Below are positions 43,501 through 51,764 of a stretch of DNA of 64,000 nucleotides, in pieces; position 1 is the stretch's first letter; every line of letters begins with the position of its first letter. Where the stretch lies: the NCBI GenBank assembly GCA_025359885.1, contig JANYDG010000024.1, positions 1 through 64,000 on the forward strand, read 5' to 3'. The notes below the pieces were generated by a model, which saw only the letters and a program-made list of their open reading frames with translations, did no database searches and was not told the origin of the DNA. The position numbers and the translations under genes were made by a program. Source of the DNA: Acidobacteriota bacterium (GTDB taxonomy: Bacteria > Acidobacteriota > Terriglobia > Terriglobales > Acidobacteriaceae).

Positions 43501-46500
43501 GCCTTGATTGGCTTCGAATCGCAGCGGGAGCCTGCCGTAGTTTGCCGCTACCTGGGCCCTGACGGCGTCGTTGTTTTCTGATGCAGCGATGGCTTTCCTT
43601 GGAGGTAGCCGGACCGAGGTTGCGCTTCCCGTGCCGCTGAGAGCTACTTTTTGCGGCGAACCGCTGGCATTGTCGGCGACTGTGAGCGCGGCAGTGAGGG
43701 AGCCGACGACTGTGGGCTTGAAGGTGACCGTAATCCCGCAGGAGGCACCGACGGCGAGGGTGGTGCCACAGGTGTTGGTTTGCGAGAAGGATGTGGCGTT
43801 GGTTCCGGCGATGGTGATGCTGGAGACGGAAAGCGCGCCTGATCCAGGATTAGAAAGCGTGATTTTGGGTGCAGAGAAGGAGGTGCCAACCTTGGTTGCG
43901 GAAAAGCTCAGGGAGTTTGCGGAAAGGACGGCAGCCGGTTTCGGGGCGGTTCCTGTGCCGCTGAGGGAAACGGATTGGGGCGACCCGTAGGCGTTATCGC
44001 CGATGCGTATGGAGGCGGACAAGAGGCCGACTGCAGCCGGTTTGAAGGTGACGGTGATGGCGCAGGACGCAGCCGCAGCGAGGCTGGTGCCACAGGTATT
44101 GGTCTGGAGAAAGGAAGTGTAGTTGGTCCCGACGATGCTGATTCCCTGCCCCGTCGCGTTGAGGGACAGCGCTGATTTGCCCGTATTTTTAAGCGCAACG
44201 ACCTGGCTTGCGCTTGAGGCACCCTGCACGGTTGCCGTGAAAGCAAGGCTGGAGGCAGACAGGGAGACGACGGGGAGAGCCGTCGACGTTGGCCAGTTGT
44301 TGACGATGTTTGCGACATTCAACGAGCCGAGGCCGGTAGCCCGGTCGTAGCCTACCCCGGCCGGGTAACCGCCGAGAACTCCGACGGCATCCTGGGGGTT
44401 AAGCACACTGCATCCGGGTGCTCCGTTAATGCAGGCCATGGCATTGGTACCGATGTTGACGTCATTGAAGACGCAGGTGCTGGACGCTTTGACGGTTTTT
44501 GCAGTGCAATTTGCGTAGGTTTGCTCAGAGGCGAGCGTGTAGAGAAGGCTGTTGGGATTCCCCTGAGCCTTGCCGGATTTCTGATTGATGAGGGCCATGA
44601 CTCCGGCCATGGCTGGAGAGCCAACCGAGGTGCCACCAACTTCCTGCGCGGTAGGCTGGGAGGTTGCGGAGTAGGTGCAGGGGCTACCGCCGGCAGAGAC
44701 ACAGATGAGGTAGGAACTGCCGAGGAAGCCGTTTGAGGCGAAAAAGGAAACGTCGGGGATGTCGCGACGACTGTCAGCGGGAATTCCGGTGACTCCCTTT
44801 TGCCAGGCTGGCTTGGCATACCCTCCTGCGCAGGTTGAAACGTAGCCGGAATTGCTGGTGGTGCAGGCACTGACACCGCCGCCGCCACCGATGGTGTCGA
44901 GCAGACCGCGTAGTTCGACTCCGTAGTTTGTGTAGATTGACTTGCCGTAGTTCAGGATGAAGTTACAGGCTGATTCGGCGTCAGTGACGGCTGGGGCACC
45001 GAGATAGGCGGCGTCGCTTGCTAACGGAGGCAGAGCCAGGGGATTGATGCAGGTGGAGTTCCAGGGTACTTCTGGGATATACCCGAGGGCGCTGGCGTGG
45101 GTGGTGGAGTTATTCGTTGCGTTCCAGTAGGGGGCTGCCTTGGTGCCCCAGTTGAAATCAGTTCCGCCGACAGAGGTGTTGTAGGGAGTGGATGTAATTC
45201 CGCTGACCTGCAAACCGAACTGGGCGGCATAAGGAATTCCATTGACGGCATCAAATCCCTGATCGCAGGCAGGTGAGCCGGCATCTCCGGAGGCAACGAC
45301 GACGGCGATTCCCTCGGCTGCAGCGGTCTGCCAGAGGTTGTTGTAGGCGATGTTGCCGGCGGTGCCGAGGGCCAGTTCGCATTGGCCATAACTTACGTTC
45401 ATGACCGGGGCGGTCTTGTGCTGGACGATGTAGTTTTCAGACAGAAAAAGAGCATCGGTGGTGGCAGTGGGAGCGCTGGAGGTGACGAGAACGATGTTGG
45501 CCCCCTTTGCGACGGCACCGGCCCACTCCACATCGAGGGAGTTTTCAACCAGCGCGCCAAAGCAGGAGCTGTTGGCGTTGGGACAGTTGCCGGGGTTGCT
45601 GTTGGTGATGATGACCGAGGGAGCCTTGACGGGCAGGCCGAAGGCACTGCGAAATGCGGCAATATCGGCTGGATTGATATTGCTGGTTCCAGCGATTGCG
45701 ACAGCCTGGCCTGTTCCATCAATCGGGGTCGCGGCCTGCCAGAGGGGCAGCACGTTGTAGATTGTCGCGAAGTCGTAGGGTGCGACGTCTTCGATGAGGT
45801 CGCCGTAGCCGTCGATGGTGCCAAAAAACGGGCGGGGACGGGCTGCAATTGCGGGCCCGGTTGACGCGGAAACTGGCTGTGGCGGTAGACTGCGGGCCCA
45901 ATTTCCTGTTTCAGGATTGAGGGTGACCTGGCCCCCGAGGCGATGGAGGGGCTGGGGGAAAAAGTTATGCAAGGCTTTGACGCCAACGACGACGGGGAGC
46001 AGTGCGGCAGGGATTTTCGGATCAGCCATGTTGGCAATGAAACTCTGCGGCGCAGTGGAGGAATTGTGGATTTCCAGGTGGTGCAACTCGGTGTGAAAGC
46101 AGGACTCAACCTGGGCGACGGTGCCGCTGAAGCGGATGGTGAGGCGGTCGGGGCTGACTTCTTCGATGGAGAAGCCTTTGCTCAGGAGCCAGTTGGAGAC
46201 GGCATTTACGTCAGATGAAGTTGGGCCGAATTGATCGCCGACCTCTTTGGCCGAGAGCCACTCATGGTAGTGCGGAGAGGTGGTGTCATACTGCTCCGCG
46301 ACAAGACTGTCGAACGCTGCCTGAGCTTCAGGACTGCGGCGCAGGATGAGGAACAGGTCTCCCGCGGGCAAGGCAGGGCTGACGCGGCCGCGGTCAAACT
46401 CGACCCTGGCACGAGGGTGCGTGTTGCCGGCAAGTATGGCAAGTCGATTGTCGTCAATCGCCTCGACGATCCGCGTAGCGGTGACAACTGGATTGTTGGG

Positions 46501-46602
46501 ACCTGGTGCGCCTGCCTGGGCCAGGAGGATAGAAGGGGCCAGGGCCGAGCAGACCAGGGCGGCGGCGAAAACGCTCGTGGAGAAAAAACAGGATTGACCC
46601 AT
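40594..46602 (-). CDS. giant secreted fusion: kumamolisin-like S53 protease plus ASH-like repeats plus SBBP propeller
   Basis: A 2002-residue exported protein. After a signal peptide comes a pro-kumamolisin activation domain (about residues 60-220) and an S53 sedolisin domain (about 255-770). The catalytic set is visible: Glu353 and Asp357 in ENSLDVEWA, oxyanion Asp440 in VVASGDAGS and Ser659 in GGTSVGSPA. Two or three ASH/HYDIN-like beta-sandwiches follow (SLSGTGTAPKP linkers), then an SBBP propeller that opens with YGRLPLRFEANQGQ, an Ig-like, a chitobiase-like and an FN3-like domain. Sedolisins act at acid pH, in keeping with an acidophilic soil bacterium. ATG 46602 with AAGG upstream is preferred to 46659. 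It is 53 bases upstream of the SBBP paralogue. Confidence 0.9.
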   Translation of the reverse strand: MGQSCFFSTSVFAAALVCSALAPSILLAQAGAPGPNNPVVTATRIVEAIDDNRLAILAGNTHPRARVEFDRGRVSPALPAGDLFLILRRSPEAQAAFDSLVAEQYDTTSPHYHEWLSAKEVGDQFGPTSSDVNAVSNWLLSKGFSIEEVSPDRLTIRFSGTVAQVESCFHTELHHLEIHNSSTAPQSFIANMADPKIPAALLPVVVGVKALHNFFPQPLHRLGGQVTLNPETGNWARSLPPQPVSASTGPAIAARPRPFFGTIDGYGDLIEDVAPYDFATIYNVLPLWQAATPIDGTGQAVAIAGTSNINPADIAAFRSAFGLPVKAPSVIITNSNPGNCPNANSSCFGALVENSLDVEWAGAVAKGANIVLVTSSAPTATTDALFLSENYIVQHKTAPVMNVSYGQCELALGTAGNIAYNNLWQTAAAEGIAVVVASGDAGSPACDQGFDAVNGIPYAAQFGLQVSGITSTPYNTSVGGTDFNWGTKAAPYWNATNNSTTHASALGYIPEVPWNSTCINPLALPPLASDAAYLGAPAVTDAESACNFILNYGKSIYTNYGVELRGLLDTIGGGGGVSACTTSNSGYVSTCAGGYAKPAWQKGVTGIPADSRRDIPDVSFFASNGFLGSSYLICVSAGGSPCTYSATSQPTAQEVGGTSVGSPAMAGVMALINQKSGKAQGNPNSLLYTLASEQTYANCTAKTVKASSTCVFNDVNIGTNAMACINGAPGCSVLNPQDAVGVLGGYPAGVGYDRATGLGSLNVANIVNNWPTSTALPVVSLSASSLAFTATVQGASSASQVVALKNTGKSALSLNATGQGISIVGTNYTSFLQTNTCGTSLAAAASCAITVTFKPAAVGLLSASIRIGDNAYGSPQSVSLSGTGTAPKPAAVLSANSLSFSATKVGTSFSAPKITLSNPGSGALSVSSITIAGTNATSFSQTNTCGTTLAVGASCGITVTFKPTVVGSLTAALTVADNASGSPQKVALSGTGSATSVRLPPRKAIAASENNDAVRAQVAANYGRLPLRFEANQGQAIQSARYVARGSGYALSLNSQEAILTLGRFVSGKTPHGQPRPDVLRMQLAGANPQAAPMGLDQLPGTSNYLLGNDPSRWHTGVPSFAKVQYPQVYPGIDLVYYGNQQQLEYDFVVAPQANASCIHLHFAGAHSLKLDALSNLVIEAPNGQIAFHKPVAYQQIEGQRHPVEASFQLLADNSAAFALGPYDHSSPLVIDPTLVYATFLGGSNSDSIVAIAVDSSGAAYVTGTTASTDYPVTPGGLQSTFSTAFVTKLNSSGTALVYSTFLGGSGSSSGGDNGLSIAVDSKGNAYVTGSTYSTNFPVTSGAFQATNNSKSSTGFVSKINPAGTALVYSTYLGGTKTDNAASLALDSAGNAFIAGSAYSSDFPTTTGAFQTKNNSGASFGWNEYVAKLNPTGTALAYATYIGGSGDYGSPSGIRVAIDSAGEAFVSSTVLSKDFPVTATAFQKTNNATGRGNMTLARLNSSGTKLLYATYLGGSSSPYGDDVAGGLAVDSAGNAYLSGTTHETNFPVTSGAFQTTNNTGASGKSQGFVSKLNPTGSALVYSTYLGGTGGVSGDRAFGLTIDSAGDVYVTGSTGSSDFPVTKNAFQATNAASFNNGAVVFLTEFNPTATALLYSTYMGGNYSYADTGYGIALGSNGAIYLAGTTGAKDFPVTSGAYKTSFNSSNFTTGFLAEFLLGSAPATIPTTTTLLSSTNPTVAGTKLTFTAVVSPSTGTAIPTGNVVFNVDLANVATVALNSSGIATYTTPSAFALGQHAILASYAGNTTFSSSGGGLTESITPLAPVIKPATGVYSAAQLVTISDATPGTSVYYTLDGTVPTATSPKFTTPLLISNSSFLQAIAVSPGVPASAVAYASYKLVGAPTALAVPATTLGTTTATINGLVNPLGLVGTYSFQYGTSAAALTSSTPKTALGGSILGNRLSFIPVPVSAPLTGLKSKTTYYYQVVITTVAGTSSGQVLSFTTN

Positions 46603-47273
46603 GGCGGCCTTCGAGTTTCCTTTCAATAGTAAGGACGTTGCACTCAATGAATTATCCAACGCCCGGCATCGTTTTTGCGCGGCATTCTTTGGGAATCAAA
46701 GCTGGATAGATGCGGATTGCAGAAGGAGTTTGCAACCCGATGTAACTCTTCCCAACAATGAGCCTTCCGGGTTGCGGCTGGCAAGCTTGATGAGTACTTG
46801 AATTGTTCATCAGGAAAACAATCAGGTTGCCGCTGAGGTTTGCATACAGATTGCGGACAACCTAACCGGCGGTAGACCAAAGAATTCTGAACAACTCATG
46901 CTTCATTTTGTACTGCGCAATTCGTTGAGGAATCCCCTCATGGGCGATGGACGGGTATGTACCACACGGCGAACCTGCCCCTGGCAACCGTGCCTAACCA
47001 AGACTCAAAGAGGTTGGATGGATCGTCAAACACGAGCGAATTGAGAGTGGTTTGGGTAGGACGCAGTTCAGATTCCCAATAGAGGCCGCGCTTTCCTCAA
47101 AGCGGAAAGCTGCTGCCTTGCAAGCTTCGGATGTACCTGGCGCGCATTGATTCGACTCTACTGTTTTGCCGATGTTCTGCTCAAGTGCGCCCCGTCAGCT
47201 CTTTCCCAAGACCAGACCTGGCGTGCAATGTGGCCGAAAGACTGAACTGGGTCGGGCTTGGAGGATGTGCAGG
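46603..47273. other. divergent intergenic region
   Basis: No convincing gene. It separates the S53 fusion (minus) from the porin (plus) and should hold both promoters. A small hairpin is visible at 47090-47110 (arms GCTTTCC and GGAAAGC, loop of seven). The porin frame is open from 47166, but that part encodes no signal peptide. Confidence 0.5.
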
Positions 47274-48734
47274 ATGAGAAGTGATCGGAAAATCCGAAAC
47301 GCTGCCCTTTATGTGCTTGTCGCCTGCCTGGTTTGCACTGGGTGCGACGCCGCGGCTCAGCAGGCTGCAGGAGAACCAACCGAGTTACAGCAACTCAGGA
47401 GCGAACTGAAGCGTATCGAGTTGCGGATTGACGCACTGGAAGCCGCCCAACCAGCAACTCCAAAGGCGTCTTTAACCGCCGTTGTGAAGCCAGAGTGGGG
47501 GCCGACCGAACCGGAGTCGAAGGCTGCGACCGGGCCTGAAGCTGTAAAGGAAGCCGAAGACAAAGGCATGGACACCATGGATGCTGGCATGGGCGGGGAA
47601 ACGATCAAGATTCCGATCATTCCTGCGCTCAAAATTCGTGGATTTGGCGATGTTCGCTTTTTGGCCGCTAACCAGAATCTTGCCGTGATCCATAACACTC
47701 CTGGGTCGCCGTTGCTCTCAAGCCAGGCAGGCCGGGATACCTTCAGCCTTGGCCTGATGGATCTCTTCATTACGTCAAAGATATCTGAGCACTTCTCTTA
47801 CCTGACGGAGATTGGTTTTGAAGCCGATCAGGCAACGAATGGCATTGGGGTTGACTTGGAGCGAGCTCAGATCAGTTACATGCCGAGCGATAAATTCAGC
47901 ATGAATATTGGGCGGTCCCATGCGATGCTGGGGTACTATAACACGGCCTTTCATCATGGCACCTGGTTTCAAACAACGATTGATCGACCGCGTATGTTTC
48001 AATTTGAAGATTCGGGCGGGCCACTGCCGATTCATAACATCGGGGTCGAGGCGATGGGTAAGATTCCGGGTGACAAACTGGGCCTGCACTGGTTTGCCGA
48101 GGTCGGTAACGGAAAGCAAACATATACCCTGCAGTCCACGGTCACACCTGCCATTGTGCTTGCAGATCACACGGGCAAATCGACGAATGTTGGCATGTAT
48201 CTGCGACCGAGTGCAATCAGCGGTTTGCAGGCTGGCTTTAACTGGTACCAGGCGAGTCTCGTACCCATTTTGAGTCAACTGCCGAGCTACGGTACACCGG
48301 TTTATCCCTTTCCGAATGCGCGGGGATATTACAGGCAGAACATCTTCATTGCGCATGCGGTGTATATCACGCCGAGCATTGAATTGATGGTTGAAGATGC
48401 GGAGATACGCGATGTAGGTCGAGGGACGACGCAGGCACTCTACACTTCAGGCGGCTATGCTCAGGTTTCAAGGGCATTTGGCGAGTATCGACCGTATGTG
48501 CGCTACCAATGGCTGAATCCGAATTTCCATGATCCGAACAATGCCTGGGTAGGTCGGTGGGTTGGGCCGGACGTAGGAGTTCGGTGGGATATGAACCCAT
48601 TTATCGCGCTTAAAACTGAATTTTCGCACTATGACTGGAAGAACTTCAGCCAGGACGCGAATGGCAATCAGCAACTGCCGATTCTGCATAAGACGATCAA
48701 CCAATTGGGCATGCAGATCACTTACACCTTCTGA
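47274..48734 (+). CDS. outer-membrane porin, OprP/phosphate-porin-like
   Basis: A 486-residue outer-membrane protein. A signal peptide (NAALYVLVACLVCTGCDAAAQQ, in part) is followed by a short coiled coil (ELQQLRSELKRIELRIDALE) of the kind that anchors trimeric porins, and by amphipathic beta-strands ending in an aromatic residue (QLGMQITYTF). Blocks such as IKIPIIPALKIRGFGDVRF and MPSDKFSMNIGRSH look like the start of a porin barrel. ATG 47274 sits before the signal peptide; the signal contains LVCTGC, so a lipoprotein form is not excluded. The PstS-like gene starts 16 bases after its stop, suggesting uptake of phosphate or another anion. Confidence 0.78.
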   Translation: MRSDRKIRNAALYVLVACLVCTGCDAAAQQAAGEPTELQQLRSELKRIELRIDALEAAQPATPKASLTAVVKPEWGPTEPESKAATGPEAVKEAEDKGMDTMDAGMGGETIKIPIIPALKIRGFGDVRFLAANQNLAVIHNTPGSPLLSSQAGRDTFSLGLMDLFITSKISEHFSYLTEIGFEADQATNGIGVDLERAQISYMPSDKFSMNIGRSHAMLGYYNTAFHHGTWFQTTIDRPRMFQFEDSGGPLPIHNIGVEAMGKIPGDKLGLHWFAEVGNGKQTYTLQSTVTPAIVLADHTGKSTNVGMYLRPSAISGLQAGFNWYQASLVPILSQLPSYGTPVYPFPNARGYYRQNIFIAHAVYITPSIELMVEDAEIRDVGRGTTQALYTSGGYAQVSRAFGEYRPYVRYQWLNPNFHDPNNAWVGRWVGPDVGVRWDMNPFIALKTEFSHYDWKNFSQDANGNQQLPILHKTINQLGMQITYTF

Positions 48735-48750
48735 AGGGAGCAACAGGAAA

Positions 48751-49212
48751 ATGCGAAGAACGTTGCGATGGCTGTTCGCTCTGATTTTGTGCGTGGGGTG
48801 CTTGAATACCGCGCGTGAGTCTGCGGTGTTTGCACAGGACAATGACGATCTGGTAATGGTCGTGAACAAGGGAAACACGGCCGCAGTGGGGATGAACCTG
48901 AGTGAGGCCCGAAAGTTGCTGCTGGGGGAGATCAGCGGCTGGCGTACGGGAGCGAAAGTTGTGGTGGTGCTGAAGCCAGCCGGGAGTCCAGACCGGACTG
49001 CGATTCTCAAGAAGGTATGCGGCATGACGGAAGCGGCCTACACGCGCTACCAAATGCAGGCCAGTTTCACGGGGCAGACTGCAGCGACGGTGCATGAAGC
49101 TACTTCGGATGCGGTGGTGAAGGGAGTCGTGAAAGCGAATCCCGGGGCTGTCGGCTTTTTGCATAAGAGCGAGGTCGACGACTCGGTAAAGAGTGTGCTC
49201 GAACTGAACTAG
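48751..49212 (+). CDS. small PstS-like (PBP-fold) periplasmic phosphate-binding-type protein
   Basis: A 153-residue exported protein (signal MRRTLRWLFALILCVGCLN). The mature part matches the first half of PstS-like solute binders used without an ABC transporter: VNKGNTAAVGMNLSEARKLLLGE (in part), WRTGAKVVVVLKP and GAVGFLHKSEVDDSVK near the end. It is far shorter than classical PstS (over 300 residues). It lies 16 bases after the porin and probably helps bind anions on the periplasmic side of the pore. The stop codon is inside an 11-base tandem repeat. Confidence 0.78.
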   Translation: MRRTLRWLFALILCVGCLNTARESAVFAQDNDDLVMVVNKGNTAAVGMNLSEARKLLLGEISGWRTGAKVVVVLKPAGSPDRTAILKKVCGMTEAAYTRYQMQASFTGQTAATVHEATSDAVVKGVVKANPGAVGFLHKSEVDDSVKSVLELN

Positions 49213-49233
49213 AACTGAACTAGAACTGAACTA
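49201..49233. repeat. 11-bp tandem repeat (three copies) spanning a stop codon
   Basis: GAACTGAACTA is repeated three times without interruption. The first copy encodes the last residues of the PstS-like protein and the stop codon TAG (49210-49212) straddles copies one and two. Confidence 0.9.
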
Positions 49234-49268
49234 ATTGGCCTTGGGATGCAGCCATCTTTTCAGCGGAG

Positions 49269-49847
49269 TTATAGCCGGGCTTTCCAGAGCAGGTAGAGGC
49301 CCCAGGCTGCGAGGGTGCAACTATCGCTGATCTTGCCGGAAAGCATCATCGCCTCGAATTCGGCAACGGGTACTGAGTGTGCGACGAGATCGTGCTCTTC
49401 GGGGTCTGGCTCTTTTTCTGTAGGGGTAAGGCCGGTGGCGAGGAAGACATGCTGCTTCTGGTTGGCAAAGCCATAGGCGATCCAGACCGTTCCAAGATGG
49501 GACATGCTGGCGGCGTGGAGGCCCAATTCCTCTTTGAGTTCGCCACGGGCCAGTTCTTCCGGATCAACTTCGCTCAGTTCCCAGCCGCCCTGAGGAAGCT
49601 CAAGACATCGTTCCTGGATGGTGTAGCGGAATTGTTCGACCAGCCAGACATGCTGTTTCCCTGCAGCATCTGAATCGAGGGGGATGATGATGGCGCAGTC
49701 ATCCTTGTCAATGACGCCGTAAATGCCGGGCTTGCCGTTGGAACGGAGAATTTCATCTTCGCGGAGACGGAGCCAGGGATTGCGATAGACTTCGCGGCTA
49801 TTGAGGGTGGTGATGCTTTTGGGGTGGAACGGAATTTCCTGACTCAT
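49269..49847 (-). CDS. Nudix hydrolase, ADP-ribose/nucleotide-sugar pyrophosphatase type
   Basis: A 192-residue cytoplasmic Nudix enzyme. The Nudix box is LPQGGWELSEVDPEELARGELKEELGL in outline: the EELG-type metal-binding glutamates are present, but the Arg normally before ELxEE is Gly. Layout around the box (VEQFRYTIQERCLELP) resembles ADP-ribose or nucleoside-diphosphate-sugar pyrophosphatases. ATG 49847 overlaps the stop of the GT2 gene by four bases (ATGA), so it belongs to a three-gene unit and may act on nucleotide sugars. Confidence 0.85.
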   Translation of the reverse strand: MSQEIPFHPKSITTLNSREVYRNPWLRLREDEILRSNGKPGIYGVIDKDDCAIIIPLDSDAAGKQHVWLVEQFRYTIQERCLELPQGGWELSEVDPEELARGELKEELGLHAASMSHLGTVWIAYGFANQKQHVFLATGLTPTEKEPDPEEHDLVAHSVPVAEFEAMMLSGKISDSCTLAAWGLYLLWKARL

Positions 49848-50905
49848 GGACGTGGGGTCTCGATCTTTTCCGGGCTGGGCGTGACGTCTTTGTACTCCAT
49901 CAGCGCCTTGTTTCCATTGCGCATGAACTGCAACTGACCGAGGTAGATTGGAATTTGTTGAAGATGGGAGTGTAGCCCGTACAGGAAGAGGGTCGTCCGG
50001 GGCGCAGGCTTCCATCGATATTGCCATGCCGTGCGGGCTGCCATTGCAAGAAGAAACAGGAACCAAAGCGTGAAGGGCCACAACGAGGTAAGAGCGATAG
50101 AGGATGCAAGGGCCATGAAAGGCGTAAGCAGCCAGAAGAGCCCACGCTGGCGGTTTCGGCTCGCTTCGTCGGACCAGAAAGGATCTGAGGTTGAGCGAAA
50201 GCGGGCTGAAACTGCGGCAAAGGCAAAGCCCGCCCTTTGGGAGCGTCGCCAGTACTGGGAAAATCGGGTGATCGCCAGATCATGAAGAGTCATGGGAACG
50301 TCGATGTGCTGGATGCGCCAACCGAGGTTTCTCATACGGCGGCACAACTCGGGCTCCTCGCCGGCGATCAGAGTTTCATCGAAGCCGTTTACATCTTCAA
50401 GTGCGGCGCGCCGAACGAGCACGTCGCCGCCAAAGAAGAGTGTTTCCCCTGGGTGATAGACCCAATCGAGGTCCAGGACGCGCACGTAGATCGACAGGCA
50501 AGGGCAAAGCTCGCGACGATGTCCCCAGGCGGCCGCGTTTTTGGGATCTCTGTGCAACTCGGCGAGGGCGGCCAGTGGAAACTCTGGCAAGAGGATGGTG
50601 TCGCCGTCGAGGAAGAGAACGAGCGAACCGGCAGCTTGCCGCCAGCCAAAATTCCGGGCGCGGGCAGCCGTGAAAGGTCCAGGCGGGAGGGGCAAGACAG
50701 TGGCCCCTAGTTTCGAGGCGAGCGAGAGGCTGCCATCGGTAGAGCCTGAATCCACATAGAGAATTTCATCCGGCACCCAGCCTTCAATCGCTTGAGCGGA
50801 GAGAATGCATCGCTCGAGTCTTTCGCCTTCATTGCGCCCAATGATGACGATTGAGAGCCGGGGCAGTTCTGGATTACCCACCGAGAAATCGTGAGTCGCT
50901 GTCAT
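49844..50905 (-). CDS. family 2 glycosyltransferase, membrane-associated
   Basis: A 353-residue GT-A fold enzyme. The nucleotide-sugar site is clear: SIVIIGRNEGERLERCI, YVDSGSTDGS and LFLDGDT (DxD-type). A likely acceptor and catalytic region contains FDETLIAGEEPELCRRMR. One or two hydrophobic segments near residues 255-300 (LASSIALTSLWPFTLWFLFL) suggest membrane association. ATG 50905 overlaps the stop of the acyltransferase gene as ATGA. It presumably adds a sugar to a lipid-linked glycan of the surrounding exopolysaccharide cluster. Confidence 0.86.
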   Translation of the reverse strand: MTATHDFSVGNPELPRLSIVIIGRNEGERLERCILSAQAIEGWVPDEILYVDSGSTDGSLSLASKLGATVLPLPPGPFTAARARNFGWRQAAGSLVLFLDGDTILLPEFPLAALAELHRDPKNAAAWGHRRELCPCLSIYVRVLDLDWVYHPGETLFFGGDVLVRRAALEDVNGFDETLIAGEEPELCRRMRNLGWRIQHIDVPMTLHDLAITRFSQYWRRSQRAGFAFAAVSARFRSTSDPFWSDEASRNRQRGLFWLLTPFMALASSIALTSLWPFTLWFLFLLAMAARTAWQYRWKPAPRTTLFLYGLHSHLQQIPIYLGQLQFMRNGNKALMEYKDVTPSPEKIETPRP

Positions 50906-51516
50906 GCCTGATTCTCCGTTGGCCCAGGGGACCTTTTTGCGATAGGGATTGCCGGGACTCCTGCAACGACGGCACCTGGAGGAACATTGCGGGTAACGAC
51001 AGCGTTGGCTCCGACCGTGGCTCCGTCGCCGATGGTGACGCCACTTAGTATGGCAACGCCGCGACCGATCCATACTTCGCTTCCGATGATTATCGGTTTG
51101 GCAACATGGCTGGAGTCGCGCAGGGTTCGGCCGTCTTCGCGCGTATGGTTCGCGTCGCGGATGCTGGTGTACTCGCCGATCATCGTTCCCTTCCCTATAT
51201 AGATGCCGGCATAGGCGACCATGTGAACGCCGCTCGATAGTACAACGCCGTCTCCCAGGACGATTTCACCGTCGCCGTGAGTCTCCATATATTGACCTGG
51301 ATAGATCAAGAGCCCTTCGCCGCATCTGATACGTCCAGTACCGTAGACGTTTGCCCTGCCGAGTATCACCGTACTGCTGGGTAATGGAACGCACAACCTT
51401 GCCCGCAAAGTGGCAAAGGCGCTCATGCGCCGCCACGCCTTCAAGGCAAAAGCCATCCTCCGATGGAAGAGAACCAATGGCGCTGCCAGGGCTGATTTCA
51501 GGCGCTTTGAGGGCAT
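50902..51516 (-). CDS. hexapeptide-repeat acyltransferase (WcaF/LacA-like)
   Basis: A 204-residue left-handed beta-helix protein with hexapeptide repeats (IYIGKGTMIGEYTSI, IIIGSEVWIGRGVAILSGV in part, VTIGDGATVGANAVV) and the acetyltransferase tail PPGAVVAGVPAIPI. The catalytic His is probably in the DANHTRED segment. It would O- or N-acylate a sugar of the glycan. GGAAG lies five bases before the ATG. It is the first of three genes that overlap by four bases each. Confidence 0.86.
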   Translation of the reverse strand: MPSKRLKSALAAPLVLFHRRMAFALKAWRRMSAFATLRARLCVPLPSSTVILGRANVYGTGRIRCGEGLLIYPGQYMETHGDGEIVLGDGVVLSSGVHMVAYAGIYIGKGTMIGEYTSIRDANHTREDGRTLRDSSHVAKPIIIGSEVWIGRGVAILSGVTIGDGATVGANAVVTRNVPPGAVVAGVPAIPIAKRSPGPTENQA

Positions 51517-51600
51517 TCGTGCTTCCCTTCGTTCAATTATTTGTCAATGTGACGCGATTGCATCCGCGGTGAAAAACGGTCTTATGCCCAGCCTATCGTA

Positions 51601-51616
51601 TTGGCAGGTACTTCGC
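51601..51616 (+). promoter_or_regulatory. sigma-54-like promoter motif without an evident target gene
   Basis: TTGGCAGGTACTTCGCTT begins at 51601 and has the GG-N10-GC spacing and most consensus bases of a -24/-12 promoter. It points to the plus strand, where no gene is seen downstream; the next gene is on the minus strand. It might drive a small RNA or antisense transcript, or be chance. Confidence 0.25.
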
Positions 51617-51764
51617 TTGAGTTTCCCAAATACCGTTGGCCATGGAAATCCATTTTTCTGGAACGAGCAAACCTCGAGGCGCCTGGAAATGAGTCTCGCT
51701 CGGTCAATCCCAACGGACTTTGCCGCAGAATTGTGAGGATCGCGCGCAGCAGGCAAGATGACTT

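Noticed and set aside
37227-46602. Repetitive DNA over several kilobases that could be mistaken for a repeat array or CRISPR
   Set aside because: The periodicity comes from SBBP propeller repeats at the protein level (YSTYLGG units); spacing and sequence vary as expected for coding DNA.
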